In this document: piece by piece, positions 52,771 to 62,779 of the stretch
Layout: each line of letters begins with the position of its first letter
Numbering within the stretch: position 1 is the first letter of the stretch
Assembly (NCBI GenBank): GCA_964400725.1
Contig: CAYNVS010000009.1
Coordinates: 1-64,000, forward strand
Length of the DNA stretch: 64,000 nt
Source of the DNA: CAYNVS01 sp964400725
GTDB lineage: Bacteria; Myxococcota_A; SURF-8; CAYNVS01
Direction of reading: 5' to 3'
Position numbers and translations under genes: made by a program
Notes under the pieces: generated by a model
Told to the model about the DNA's origin: nothing
Seen by the model: only the letters and a program-made list of their open reading frames with translations
Database searches by the model: none

Positions 52771-54063
52771 ATGAGCGACCGCGACAAGAGAATTGAAACG
52801 CTTCTTCTGCACGCCGGACAGCAAATCGACCCTTTCACGCGCTCGCGCGCCGCGCCGATTTACCAGACGACAAGCTACGCATTCGAGAGCGCAAAGGATG
52901 CCGCCGATCTGTTCGCGCTAAGAAAGCCGGGATACATTTACACGCGCCTTGGCAACCCGACCAACGACGTTGCGGAAAAAAGGATTGCGGCAATGGAAGG
53001 CGGCGTCGGAGCTCTGCTGACCTCGTCGGGAATGGCTGCAATTTTTTTGGCGGTAAACAACCTAGCGGCGGCGGGCGATCATATAGTCAGTTCGGCCTCG
53101 CTTTACGGCGGAACGGACACGCTGTTCCGCTACTCGCTCAAACGCATGGGAGTCGAAACGACTTTCGTTAAAGACGCGACGCCGGAAGCGGTCAAGCGCG
53201 CCCTCAAACCCAATACCAAGGCCGTTTACGCGGAAACGATAGGCAACCCCAAGTGCGACGTTCCGGACTTCGACGGAATTGCCGCCGCCGCGCATGAAGC
53301 CGGACTTCCGCTCGTCGTGGACAACACTTTCGCGCCGGTTTTGTCGCGGCCGTTCGATTTCGGCGCCGACGTCGTTATTCACTCTCTTACCAAATGGATA
53401 GGCGGGCACGGAAGGGCTATCGGCGGCGCGATCGTAGATTCGGGACGCTTCGATTGGGCTAATGGAAAGTTCGCCGAATTCACCGAGCCGGACGAGAGCT
53501 ACAACGGAACGGTTTACTGGGAGCTCGGCAAAAGCGGGGACGGAACCAACTCGGCTTTTATTGCAAAAGCGCGTCTTCAAGGAATGCGCAACCTCGGCCC
53601 GTGCGCCTCTCCGCAAAACGCCGCGCTGTTTTTGCAGGGGCTTGAAACGCTTCCTCTGCGCATACGCGAGCAAAGCAACAACGCGCTGAAATTGGCTCTT
53701 TGGCTGAAAGAACATCCCAAGGTCGAGCGCGTTATTTACCCCGGCCTTCCCGAAAACGCCGCGCACGAAAACGCCCTAAAATATCTTAGCGGAGGCTTTG
53801 GCGCGGTATTGGGCTTCTGCGTCAAAGGCGGAATAAGCGAAGGCGCGGCGTTTATCGACGCCATGGAGCTTGTTTCGCACGTTGCAAACGTGGGAGACTC
53901 AAAGACGCTGGCTCTTCATCCCGCCTCGACGACGCACGCGCAGGTGCCGCCCGCGGATCAGCTCGCCATAGGCATAACGCCCAATTTCATCCGCGTCTCT
54001 GTCGGATTGGAAAACTTCGACGATCTGGCCGATGATTTCAACCGCGCTTTATCAAAGGCTTAA
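52771..54063 (+). CDS. metY: O-acetylhomoserine sulfhydrylase
   Basis: MetY makes homocysteine directly from O-acetylhomoserine and sulfide. The 430 residues match the long MetY type rather than MetB/MetC. PIYQTTSYAFESA, YTRLGNPTNDVAEKRIAAMEGG, VVDNTFAPVLSRPFDFGADVVIHSLTKWIGGHG (PLP lysine Lys208) and NVGDSKTLALHPASTTHAQ are visible. A strong AAGGAG precedes the ATG. It is the first full gene of a three-gene operon with metX 13 bases after its stop and the fused aspartokinase/homoserine dehydrogenase after that. Confidence 0.96.
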   Translation: MSDRDKRIETLLLHAGQQIDPFTRSRAAPIYQTTSYAFESAKDAADLFALRKPGYIYTRLGNPTNDVAEKRIAAMEGGVGALLTSSGMAAIFLAVNNLAAAGDHIVSSASLYGGTDTLFRYSLKRMGVETTFVKDATPEAVKRALKPNTKAVYAETIGNPKCDVPDFDGIAAAAHEAGLPLVVDNTFAPVLSRPFDFGADVVIHSLTKWIGGHGRAIGGAIVDSGRFDWANGKFAEFTEPDESYNGTVYWELGKSGDGTNSAFIAKARLQGMRNLGPCASPQNAALFLQGLETLPLRIREQSNNALKLALWLKEHPKVERVIYPGLPENAAHENALKYLSGGFGAVLGFCVKGGISEGAAFIDAMELVSHVANVGDSKTLALHPASTTHAQVPPADQLAIGITPNFIRVSVGLENFDDLADDFNRALSKA

Positions 54064-54076
54064 AGGCGGGCTCGCG

Positions 54077-55150
54077 ATGAACTGCGGCAAAAAATTCTTG
54101 AAATTCGTTTCGCCTCAAACCCGTTTTTTAACGCTTGAGGAAGATTTGGAGCTGGAAAGCGGGGCGCGGCTTAAAGGCGCGAGCGTCGCCTATAGAACGT
54201 GGGGCGCGCTGAACGAAGAGAAACGCGACGCCGTTCTCGTCTGCCACGCGCTTACGGGCAGCGCGGACGCAGACCAATGGTGGGCTCCGCTATTCGGTTC
54301 GGTTTTGGACGAGCGGAAAGATTTTATAATTTGCTCGAACCTTCTCGGCTCTTGTTACGGAACGACGGGCCCGGCAAGCGCAAACCCCGTCTCCGGGCTT
54401 AGATACGGCCCAGATTTTCCGCCGATAACCCTGCGCGATATGGCGGCTTTGCAAAAGGCTCTTCTCGACCGTCTGGGCGTAAAGAGAGTTAAATTCGCGA
54501 TAGGCGGATCGCTGGGCGGAATGTTGGTTTTAGAGCTCGCGCTTTGTTATCCGGAGACGTTTCGCGGCGTCGTCTCGATAGCGGCTTGCGGCAGGCATTC
54601 GGCGTGGTGCATAGGGCAGTCGGAGGCTCAGCGCGCGGCGATAAAAGCCGACGCCAAATGGCTAGGCGGACGGTACGACGAAAACGATCCGCCGTCGGCC
54701 GGGCTTGCCGCGGCGCGCATGGCCGCGATGTGCTCGTACCGAAGCCCCCGCAGCTTCGCGCAAAGGCACGGACGCAGGCTGCAAGACGAAAGCGGCCGGT
54801 TTTCCGTTCAAAGTTATTTACGTTATCAAGGCGAAAAACTCGCCGAACGCTTCGACGCCAACTGCTACGCAGCCTTGACGGAAGCGATGGACAGCCACGA
54901 CTTAAGCCGAGGCCGCGGAGATTACGAAGAAGTTTTAAAGAGTTTAAAAATCCCCGCGCTTATCGCCGGTTACGACTCGGACGTCCTCTATCCGATAGAA
55001 GAACAGGAAGAGCTGGCGCGGCTTATGCCGTACGCAAGAATGGCGCGTCTGAGCTCGCTCCACGGGCACGACTCGTTTTTAATAGATCCCACGGATTTAA
55101 TCGAATGCGTCAAAAAATTCAGAGAAGAAGAGAAAGGAAGGCTGGAATGA
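54077..55150 (+). CDS. metX: Homoserine O-acetyltransferase
   Basis: MetX acetylates homoserine, providing the substrate of MetY. The start at 54077 gives 357 residues beginning MNCGKKF. An in-frame ATG at 54032 would overlap the end of metY and is less likely. The alpha/beta-hydrolase features are VCHALTGSADADQWWAPLFG, CSNLLGSCYGTTGP, the nucleophile Ser145 in AIGGSLGGML, Asp in GYDSDVLYP and His in LHGHDSFL. Some family members use succinyl-CoA. Sequence alone does not exclude that. It overlaps the next gene by ATGA. Confidence 0.93.
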   Translation: MNCGKKFLKFVSPQTRFLTLEEDLELESGARLKGASVAYRTWGALNEEKRDAVLVCHALTGSADADQWWAPLFGSVLDERKDFIICSNLLGSCYGTTGPASANPVSGLRYGPDFPPITLRDMAALQKALLDRLGVKRVKFAIGGSLGGMLVLELALCYPETFRGVVSIAACGRHSAWCIGQSEAQRAAIKADAKWLGGRYDENDPPSAGLAAARMAAMCSYRSPRSFAQRHGRRLQDESGRFSVQSYLRYQGEKLAERFDANCYAALTEAMDSHDLSRGRGDYEEVLKSLKIPALIAGYDSDVLYPIEEQEELARLMPYARMARLSSLHGHDSFLIDPTDLIECVKKFREEEKGRLE

Positions 55151-57687
55151 ACGCTAATGAACGCTTGCAAAAGGGCGCGTTGAGAGTGTTGAAGTTCGGC
55201 GGAACGTCGGTCGGCTCGCCCGAAAGGCTTCTGCGGGTAGTCGAGATAATACGAAGCGCGAGCGAAGAAGGAGAAGTCGCCGTCGTCGTCAGCGCGATGC
55301 AGCATACGACCGACAGGCTTATAGAGGCGGCTTCATACGCGGCGGCGGGAGACTTCGCAAAGGCTGAAAGCGTAGTTGACGAAGCGATGGATTTGGCGGC
55401 GTCAAACGGTATCCGCGTTTTGCAGGAACTCGAAAGCGCGAAAGCGATCGCAAGCGGAGCGCGCCCTTCGCTGATACCGCTGTGCCGAGAGCTTCTTAAC
55501 CCTCTTAGAAGGCTTCTTTACGCGGTCAGCCTTCTTAGGGAACAAACGGACAGAACGCTCGATTTGGCGCTCTCATTCGGAGAGATTCTATCCGCGAGCG
55601 TCTTGACGGAGATATTGCGCGCCTCTGGACTGCCCGCAGTCTTCGTCGATTCGCGGACTTGGACGGTTACGGACGACAAATTCGGCTCCGCGGGCGTTGA
55701 CCGCGCCGCCACGAACGCCAAATTAGCCGAACTCGCGCCGCAATGGCGCGGAAAACTTCCCGTTACTTCGGGATTTTTAGGTCAGACGCCCGACGGCAGA
55801 ACGACCACTTTAGGCCGAAACGGCTCCGACTATACCGCGGCTCTGCTGGCAAGCGGACTCAAAGCCTCGGAAGTAGTAGTGTGGACGGACGTATCGGGCG
55901 TTATGACCGCGGATCCGAACATAGTTAGCGACGCCTATCCGCTCGAACGGCTGACTTATATGGAAGCGCTCGAAATGTCGGACTTCGGCGCCGCGCTCTT
56001 TCATCCGCGCACCATGATACCTCTTATCGAGAGCGGCATTCCGATGCGCATTTGCAACACCATGCGCCCTTCCGACCCCGGCACGTTTATCGACGCCGCA
56101 GGCTCGCAGAACCCGCTTAGCGCCACCAGCGTAACCTCGATTGAAAACTTGGCTCTCATCGGCGTCGAACTGCGGCGCATAGCCACCGCTTCGCGGGCTC
56201 AAATATCGGGCCGGGCTTTGGCCGCGGTGGAACGCTGCAAGGCCACCGTTTGGATGTCCACTCTTAGCGCTCACGGCCAGGCGGCCACGATGCTGTTGCG
56301 TCAAAGCGACGCCGACCGCGCCGTCGCGGCTCTCGACGAAGAATTCGCGTCGGAGCTTGCCCGCGGCGATTTGGAGCCGATTAACGTCCGCCGTCCGGTT
56401 ACTCTTCTTTCGCTCGTGGGAGAGGCGATGGGTAGGACGACGAACGTCGCGGGACGATTTTTCAACACTCTCGGCTCGTTGGGCATTTTGATACGCGCCA
56501 GCGCTCAAGGCGCCAGCGCCCGCTCAATTTCGTGCGTAATCGACGCGGCAGACACCAATCTTGCGGTAAACAGCGTTCACGCGGCGTTCAATTTCGCGCA
56601 TCAAGACGTGTCGCTTCTAGTTTTCGGCAAGGGCGTCGTGGGCTCCAAGCTGCTTGAGCAAATCGCGTCGCAAGCGGAGCGTCTCCGCGCCGATCACGAC
56701 GTAAAGCTGAAGGTAGTCGGCGTGGCCGACAGCCGCAGAGCCATTTTCGACGAAGAAGGAATAGACCTTTCCTCGTACGCCGAGCGGCTGGCGCGCTTCG
56801 GCGAAAAGACCGATCCGGACGCGCTGCTGGAGAAACTTCGCCGCCAGCCGGCGCCGATACTGGTGGACGTTACGGCCGCAGACGGCATGGAGGAAATTTA
56901 CGTCAAAGCCTTCGGTAAGGGAATACACGTCGTCGCGGCGAATAAGAAACCGCTTTGCATTTCAAGAGAAAAGCGCGAGGAATTGTTCGCATCCGCGCGA
57001 AGCGCCTGCCGCGTTTACGCCTATTCCACAACGGTCGGCGCAAGCCTGCCCGTAATCGAGACGCTAAAAAACATCGTCCGCACCGGCGACCGCCCTTTGC
57101 TTGTCGAGGGATCGTTCTCCGGCACCATCGGCTATCTCGTCAACGAGGTCATGGCGGGAGTTCCGCTGTCGGAAGCTACGAGAAAAGCGCGCGCGGACGG
57201 ATACACCGAGCCTAACCCGCAGGACGACCTCGCGGGGACGGACGTTGCGCGCAAAGCTCTGATTTTAGCGCGGGAAATGGGACTGCCGCTTGAGCTTGAA
57301 GACGTTAAAGTCGAGCCGCTTATACCCAGCGAACTGCTTGAACCGATGGAGCTTGAAGACTTTTTCGCGAAACTCGCAAAAACGGACGAAGCCGTCGCCT
57401 CGCGAGCCGTCAGTCTGCGGTCGAAAGGAATGACGCTGAGATATTTGGCCAGAATCGAGCCGTCGTCGGAGCGCGGCGCGCCGAAAGTTACCGTGGCTCC
57501 CGCCGAGGTCGAAGCTGAACACCCGGCTTTTCGTCTGCGAGGCGCGGAGGCGTTCGCTGCCTTTACCACCGAACGCTACAACGAGCGGCCTCTTATAGTG
57601 CAGGGGGCGGGCGCGGGCGGAGCGGTTACGGCGGCCGGCGTTCTCGCGGACGTCTTAAAAATCGCGTTCACTCTGCGCGGACGCTGA
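55147..57687 (+). CDS. Bifunctional aspartokinase / homoserine dehydrogenase
   Basis: This 846-residue fusion of ThrA/MetL type catalyses the first and third steps from aspartate to homoserine. The kinase half starts LKFGGTSVGS (16-24) and includes LGRNGSDYTAALLA and VWTDVSGVMTADPNIV. A regulatory ACT region (about 310-475) follows. The dehydrogenase half begins near LLVFGKGVVGSKLLEQI (about 489) and has VDVTAADGMEE, VVAANKKPLC, YSTTVGASLPVIETLKN and LVEGSFSGTIGYLVNEV. The start overlaps metX (ATGA), and the frame is open further upstream inside metX. The gene order suggests it is dedicated to methionine supply (MetL-like), but feedback specificity is not readable here. Confidence 0.94.
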   Translation: MNANERLQKGALRVLKFGGTSVGSPERLLRVVEIIRSASEEGEVAVVVSAMQHTTDRLIEAASYAAAGDFAKAESVVDEAMDLAASNGIRVLQELESAKAIASGARPSLIPLCRELLNPLRRLLYAVSLLREQTDRTLDLALSFGEILSASVLTEILRASGLPAVFVDSRTWTVTDDKFGSAGVDRAATNAKLAELAPQWRGKLPVTSGFLGQTPDGRTTTLGRNGSDYTAALLASGLKASEVVVWTDVSGVMTADPNIVSDAYPLERLTYMEALEMSDFGAALFHPRTMIPLIESGIPMRICNTMRPSDPGTFIDAAGSQNPLSATSVTSIENLALIGVELRRIATASRAQISGRALAAVERCKATVWMSTLSAHGQAATMLLRQSDADRAVAALDEEFASELARGDLEPINVRRPVTLLSLVGEAMGRTTNVAGRFFNTLGSLGILIRASAQGASARSISCVIDAADTNLAVNSVHAAFNFAHQDVSLLVFGKGVVGSKLLEQIASQAERLRADHDVKLKVVGVADSRRAIFDEEGIDLSSYAERLARFGEKTDPDALLEKLRRQPAPILVDVTAADGMEEIYVKAFGKGIHVVAANKKPLCISREKREELFASARSACRVYAYSTTVGASLPVIETLKNIVRTGDRPLLVEGSFSGTIGYLVNEVMAGVPLSEATRKARADGYTEPNPQDDLAGTDVARKALILAREMGLPLELEDVKVEPLIPSELLEPMELEDFFAKLAKTDEAVASRAVSLRSKGMTLRYLARIEPSSERGAPKVTVAPAEVEAEHPAFRLRGAEAFAAFTTERYNERPLIVQGAGAGGAVTAAGVLADVLKIAFTLRGR

Positions 57688-57802
57688 AACCGCAAAGACC
57701 GCGGACGATGCCCGAAGCGGAAAAAATTTACCGCCGCGACGAATTTCTGTTATCATTCAGTTCGCGGCCCGCGCCGCGTTTAAAATAAAACGGAAAAACG
57801 CG

Positions 57803-59455
57803 ATGAAAAAACGCTTTCGCTTCATATGGCTTCTGCCAATATTCGCCGCTATTATCGCCTCGCTTGCGGTTTTCTCCGCAAGAGCCGAACGCAAACGAAT
57901 AGCCGACGCTTTCGAGCGCCTTACCGCGGACAGAGCCGCGTCTTTGGCCGCGCTGATGAAAACGAGCGCGGCCGGAGCCGCTAACTCGCTGTCTTTGTTT
58001 TTTGAAGAAAAGGAAAGACGCCTGACCGCCGTCGCGAGGCACGCAGCGGAATCAAGCGCCGCCGATTTGGAGGAATTTGCGAAACAAAACGGAACGACTC
58101 TGCTGGCCGTCGTTAAAAACGGTAAAATAGCCGCATGGGCCGGAGACAAAGCTATCGAAAACGCCGCGCGTTCGATAATTGAAAAAATGGCCGGCGCCGA
58201 AGACGAATCGCTCGCCGAGAGCGTATCGGCGGGGGAATTTTCGCTTTCATGCGTAAAAAGCGAATTCGAGGGCGGGTATGCAATCGCCTGCGACGACTTG
58301 AGCGAAAGCGAGAACGGCGGAAATTACTCTTCTTGGCTAGCTTCTCTGCTGAACAAAGCGTCTTCTTTCGGCGCTCTTTACGTCGTAATCCAAGACCAAA
58401 CCGGCATCGTCGCATCCTCGCCCGGCGCGCCCAAACTTTCAGGTTTCTCTCAAGACGCATGGCTTGTCCAAGCGTTTTCGCGAAAGGACGGAGGGATGTC
58501 GTTTCGCGAAATTTCTTTCGACGGAAAAGACGTTTACGAAGGAGCCGGAGCCTTTCCCATGCCCGACGGAGGCGCCGCGCTCGTAAGAATAGGCGTCAAT
58601 AACGGAGAAATGTCTCAGTTTCGAGAAAGGTCGAACGCGAGGCACGCCGTAATTGCGGCCGCTTTCTTTATCGCTTTCCTGCTGTCGCTGCTGGCCGCTT
58701 CGTTAATTGCGAGAAACGAAAAGCGGCGCGAAGAAGACGAGAGAAAGGCCGCGGCTCTCGACGCCGAGAACAAGCGACAACGCGCAATCGGAGAAATGGC
58801 CGCAACCGTCGCGCACGAGGTTCGCAATCCTTTATCGACGATTAGCATGGCGGCAAAACGGCTCGCCGGCGAATTCGACGTAAAGGAAGAAGACAAAGAA
58901 GAGTTCTCTGAGCTCGCCGGACTTATCAAATCGCAGACGGAACGCGTGAACAGAGTGATTGCCGACTTTCTAGAACTCGGAAGGCCTTTGTCGATTTCGC
59001 GCTCTCGATTCGACGCCGCCGAATTTTTAGAGACGAGGATTGCTCCTTCCGCTCTTCAAAGAGCCAAGGCCGAGAAGAAAAGCGTTTCAATAAACGCGAA
59101 ACGAGGCGTAGTAATTTTCGCCGACCCGAACAGGCTGGAACAAGCTCTTTCTAATCTTTTAAACAACGCGCTCGACGCATGCGCCGAAGGCGGCTTTGCC
59201 GAAATTTCAGCGGAGAAAACGAAACGAGGGACGCGGATTGCGATAAAGGACGACGGCGCCGGTATGGACGCGGAAACTCTGGCGAAAGCGGAAGAGCCGT
59301 TTTTCACCAAAAAAGCCAAAGGCACAGGGCTGGGGCTGCCGCTTGCGCGCCGAATAATAGAGGCGCACGGCGGAACTCTAACGATAAAATCGAGTCCTGA
59401 AAACGGAACGGAAGCGGCGATAGAATTGCCGGACGACGAAACGGAGGGCGCATGA
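57803..59455 (+). CDS. Membrane sensor histidine kinase
   Basis: The 550 residues have a first membrane helix at about 9-28 and a second near 272-295. Between them is a sensor region of about 240 residues outside the cytoplasmic membrane. The HisKA domain has the phospho-acceptor His338 in MAATVAHEVRNPLSTISM. The HATPase domain follows: NRLEQALSNLLNNALDA, DDGAGMD, FFTKKAKGTGLGLPLARRIIEAHGG. It lacks a HAMP-like motif clear to the eye. It overlaps the response-regulator gene by ATGA, forming a two-component pair. The signal is unknown. Confidence 0.9.
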   Translation: MKKRFRFIWLLPIFAAIIASLAVFSARAERKRIADAFERLTADRAASLAALMKTSAAGAANSLSLFFEEKERRLTAVARHAAESSAADLEEFAKQNGTTLLAVVKNGKIAAWAGDKAIENAARSIIEKMAGAEDESLAESVSAGEFSLSCVKSEFEGGYAIACDDLSESENGGNYSSWLASLLNKASSFGALYVVIQDQTGIVASSPGAPKLSGFSQDAWLVQAFSRKDGGMSFREISFDGKDVYEGAGAFPMPDGGAALVRIGVNNGEMSQFRERSNARHAVIAAAFFIAFLLSLLAASLIARNEKRREEDERKAAALDAENKRQRAIGEMAATVAHEVRNPLSTISMAAKRLAGEFDVKEEDKEEFSELAGLIKSQTERVNRVIADFLELGRPLSISRSRFDAAEFLETRIAPSALQRAKAEKKSVSINAKRGVVIFADPNRLEQALSNLLNNALDACAEGGFAEISAEKTKRGTRIAIKDDGAGMDAETLAKAEEPFFTKKAKGTGLGLPLARRIIEAHGGTLTIKSSPENGTEAAIELPDDETEGA

Positions 59456-60834
59456 GCAAAGAAAATAAGGCTGTTATACTCGTCGTCGAAGACGACGCTC
59501 CGCAGCGCAGAACGCTCGCCGGTTTTTTAAAGAAAAAAGGGTATTACGCGGCGGAAGCGGAAAACGCCGACGCGGCGGCGGCGATAGCGAAGGAAATGAA
59601 AATTGACTTGCTGCTTACCGATCTCCGGCTCGGCGGGAAGGATGGAATAACGCTTCTTAAAGAGCTGAAAGAGTCGAATCCGCAGCTTCAGGCGGTCGTA
59701 ATGACGGCGTACGGAGCCGTTGACGACGCCGTAAAAGCGATGAAAAACGGAGCGCTGGATTTTTTACAGAAGCCTCTCGATTTGGATTTGCTGGAAGCCA
59801 TTTTGGCTAAAGCCGCCGAGCGGTCGGACTTGGCGAAGGAAAACGCTGGGCTGGCGCAGGCTTTGGCAAACTCGGAACCGTTCGCGGCGTTCGTCGGCGA
59901 CGACCCTAAAATTTTGGAAATAAAAAAAACCGCGGCCAAAGCGGCCGTTTCCCGCGCGACCATTATGATTTTGGGCGAGTCGGGCTCCGGCAAAGAAGCT
60001 CTCGCGCGGGCGATTCATTCGGCTTCAAACAGGCGGGACAAGCCTTTTATTACGGTAAACTGCGCCGCGTTTAACGAGACTCTAATCGAGTCGGAACTTT
60101 TCGGCCACGAAAAGGGCGCGTTCACAGGCGCGGATAAAATAAAAAAGGGGCGTTTTGAATTGGCTGACGGCGGAACGCTCTTCATCGACGAAGTCGGAGA
60201 CATACCCCTTCCCTTTCAGGTAAAGCTGCTTGGCGCGGTTCAAACCGGCGCGTTCGAGCGCGTGGGCGGAACCGAAACTATTAAAACCGACATCCGAATA
60301 ATAGCGGCGACCCACCGCGATTTGAAAGAACGCGTCCGCTCCGGTCTTTTCCGCGAAGACTTATACTGGCGGCTCAACGTCGTAACTATCGAGATACCGC
60401 CTTTGCGCGAGCGTCCCGGAGACATACCTCTTCTGGTCGAGCGTTTCGTGAAAAAAAGTTCGTCGCTGGCCGGAAACAGAGTGAAAGGAATCACTCCCGA
60501 AGCCGCGCGCGCCCTTGCAAAAAGAAAATTCGGCGGAAACGTGCGCGAGCTTGAAAACATGATTGAACGCGCGGTCGCGTTGTGCGACGGAGAAACTCTT
60601 ACCGAGGCGGATTTTCCGGAAGAAGAAGATTTTTTCGATAAACAAGCGTTCGACGCGGGGCGGCCTCGCGCGTCGGAGATGAGCGATGGACTGGACGACG
60701 CCGTGGAACGTCTTGAGAGGAAACTCATAGCGGACGCGCTGGCGCAAACCGGCGGAAACCAGAGCGCGGCTGCGCGCCTTCTGCGCGTTACCGAAAGAGC
60801 GGTGCGCTATAAAGTAAAGAAATACGGATTATAA
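59452..60834 (+). CDS. Sigma-54-dependent response regulator (NtrC family)
   Basis: The 460 residues have three domains. The receiver (about 8-120) has phospho-acceptor Asp57 in LLLTDLRL and the conserved QKPLD. The AAA+ sigma-54 activator domain (about 145-380) has the P-loop GESGSGKEALARA, the sigma-54 contact loop GAFTGA, Walker B GGTLFIDEVGD and LREDLYWRLNV-type RFREDLYWRL motif. The C-terminal Fis-type helix-turn-helix reads LAQTGGNQSAAARLLRVTERAVRYKVKK. It is paired with the kinase just upstream and should activate sigma-54 promoters. None was identified here. Confidence 0.94.
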   Translation: MSKENKAVILVVEDDAPQRRTLAGFLKKKGYYAAEAENADAAAAIAKEMKIDLLLTDLRLGGKDGITLLKELKESNPQLQAVVMTAYGAVDDAVKAMKNGALDFLQKPLDLDLLEAILAKAAERSDLAKENAGLAQALANSEPFAAFVGDDPKILEIKKTAAKAAVSRATIMILGESGSGKEALARAIHSASNRRDKPFITVNCAAFNETLIESELFGHEKGAFTGADKIKKGRFELADGGTLFIDEVGDIPLPFQVKLLGAVQTGAFERVGGTETIKTDIRIIAATHRDLKERVRSGLFREDLYWRLNVVTIEIPPLRERPGDIPLLVERFVKKSSSLAGNRVKGITPEAARALAKRKFGGNVRELENMIERAVALCDGETLTEADFPEEEDFFDKQAFDAGRPRASEMSDGLDDAVERLERKLIADALAQTGGNQSAAARLLRVTERAVRYKVKKYGL

Positions 60835-60945
60835 ACTTATCGCGCTTAAATTGCGGCGCGTTGAATTTGTTTACTTTTGCCCTAAAAGCGCTAAATTATT
60901 TTTCGAGCGTTCATAGCGTTAAATAAACATTAAAAGAGGAGCGTT

Positions 60946-62262
60946 ATGTTAAAAGGAAAAAAAATTCTGCTGGGCGTTACGGGCGGAATAGCCGCCTACA
61001 AGGCCGCGCAGCTTTGCCGCGAGCTTAAAAAACACCGCGCCGACGTTACCGCGGTAATGACGGACGCGGGAAAACAGTTTATAACTCCCACCACGATGCA
61101 GGCTTTGTCCGGCAATCCGGTTTTTTCTGCAATGTTCAACCTCGACAACGAGAGCCGAATCAATCATATAGCGCTGGCGCGCGAAGCGGACGTAGTGGTA
61201 GTAGCCCCTGCCACCGCCGACTTTATAGCCAAAGCCGCCAACGGTTTCGCCTCCGACCTGCTTTCCACTCTCGTCTTGGCGACGACTTCGCCGATAGTTT
61301 TCGCGCCGGGAATGAACCGCTCCATGTGGGAAAATCCCATTACTCAAAAAAACGTCGAGACGCTTAAAACCATGCGGGGCGTTATTTTCGTGGGCCCCGA
61401 CAGCGGCGAGCTGGCATGCGGCGAAGAGGGCGCGGGACGGATGTCCGACCCCGAAAAAATCGCGGACGCGGTTTTTTACGCAAGCCGTCGCGAAAAAGAT
61501 CTGGCGGGCGAAACGGTTCTGGTTACCGCTGGAGCGACGATTGAGGACATCGACCCCGTGCGGTTCATCACAAACCGCTCAAGCGGCAAAATGGGTTTCG
61601 CCATTGCGCGGGAAGCAAAGGCCAGAGGCGCCCAAGTAACGGTAGTGGCGGGTTCTGCCACGGCGCCGGTTCCGTCCAACATTGAAGTAATCCGCGTAAG
61701 GAGCGCGGCTCAAATGAAGGCGGCGGTGATGGAGCGCGCCGCGAACTCGCATATCGTCATAATGGCGGCCGCCGTCAGCGATTACAAATGCTCGCAGGTA
61801 AGCCAGCAGAAAATTAAAAAATCGACTAACGAACCGTTCTGCCTTACGCTTGAGCCGACGGACGACATACTTTGGGGGCTCGGCAAAAGCAAGCCGGCGT
61901 CTCAGTTTCTCGTAGGTTTTGCCGCCGAAACATCCCAAGTAATGCAGAATGCTACTGAAAAGCTGCGCCGAAAGAATCTCGACCTAATAGTCGCAAACGA
62001 CGTAACGGAGGCCGGAGCGGGTTTCGAGGTCGACACGAACGTCGTTAGAATGATTGACCGCAGCGGCCACGTCGAAACCCTGCCGCTGCTGACCAAAATT
62101 GAAAGCGCCGGACGGATACTGGACTACGTTCAGGCTTTGAGGGCTCAGAAATCCCGCGGAAATAGAGGCGCGTCCTCGCAGCGGACGCAAGGACAGCCAG
62201 AAACGCGCGCAGAGGGCAGACCATATAAAAAGCGCCCCTATGGCCGTAATCGTCCGAGATAA
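60946..62262 (+). CDS. coaBC: Phosphopantothenoylcysteine decarboxylase / phosphopantothenate-cysteine ligase
   Basis: CoaBC carries out two steps of CoA synthesis. The CoaC half has GVTGGIAAYKAAQLCRELKK, His74, APGMNRSMWENP and Cys158 in ELACGEEGAGRMSDP. The CoaB half has TAGATIEDIDPVRFITNRSSGKMGFAIA and the ATP-dependent ligase core with AAAVSDYKC...KIKKS. The 438 residues include an extra Arg/Gly/Gln-rich tail of about 35 residues. GAGGAG precedes the ATG. With panB and panD it shows three CoA genes in the window, not clustered. Confidence 0.96.
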   Translation: MLKGKKILLGVTGGIAAYKAAQLCRELKKHRADVTAVMTDAGKQFITPTTMQALSGNPVFSAMFNLDNESRINHIALAREADVVVVAPATADFIAKAANGFASDLLSTLVLATTSPIVFAPGMNRSMWENPITQKNVETLKTMRGVIFVGPDSGELACGEEGAGRMSDPEKIADAVFYASRREKDLAGETVLVTAGATIEDIDPVRFITNRSSGKMGFAIAREAKARGAQVTVVAGSATAPVPSNIEVIRVRSAAQMKAAVMERAANSHIVIMAAAVSDYKCSQVSQQKIKKSTNEPFCLTLEPTDDILWGLGKSKPASQFLVGFAAETSQVMQNATEKLRRKNLDLIVANDVTEAGAGFEVDTNVVRMIDRSGHVETLPLLTKIESAGRILDYVQALRAQKSRGNRGASSQRTQGQPETRAEGRPYKKRPYGRNRPR

Positions 62263-62350
62263 ATATTGACGATGCAAATTCTCGGCGCTAGAAATAATTA
62301 ATGTTATTTATATCGTATTTTCGGTCTTTACTTAATCAACGGAGGAAAAA

Positions 62351-62644
62351 ATGCCCAAAATAGAACTCGAAAGAGCGCATACGCTTCCCAAAGAGGAACT
62401 CGACGCCAAAGCGGAAGTTTTCATCAAGAAGATGACCGAGAAGCTCGCAAGCATGAACATGGCTTACAAATGGCGCCCCGCCAAGGACGGCATCGACTTC
62501 GACGGCAAAGGATTCAAAGGCAAGGTCGATCTTACGCCCGATAAAATCAAAATTTTAGTCGATCTGTCGCTCATGCTCGCGCCGTTTAAAGGCGCCGTGG
62601 AAGAGCAGATGAACAGAGGACTGGACAAACTGCTGGCGAAGTAG
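62351..62644 (+). CDS. Small polyhydroxyalkanoic-acid-system protein (PHA granule region type)
   Basis: This 97-residue protein resembles the PHA_gran_rgn family: an IELERAHTLPKEELDAKAE start, FDGKGFKGKVDLTPDKI in the middle and LAPFKGAVEEQMNRGLDKLLA at the end. Family members lie near PHA synthesis genes in some proteobacteria, but their job is not established. No PHA synthase or phasin is in the window. CGGAGG precedes the ATG. Confidence 0.72.
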   Translation: MPKIELERAHTLPKEELDAKAEVFIKKMTEKLASMNMAYKWRPAKDGIDFDGKGFKGKVDLTPDKIKILVDLSLMLAPFKGAVEEQMNRGLDKLLAK

Positions 62645-62779
62645 TTTGCGCCGCCCGTAAAAGACGAACTTTGTCAACTGTGGGAGGCGGCTCCGGCCGT
62701 CGATTTTTGGCAAAACGCTGCGACGTTTGTAATTAATCGGGACGGAGTTTCCTCCCATGTTTTTAATGCCTAAAAACCT

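Noticed and set aside
54544..55146. Upstream extension of the aspartokinase frame
   Set aside because: It lies inside metX in another frame and reads as Arg-rich sequence. The ATG at 55147 gives the correct N-terminus and an ATGA overlap.
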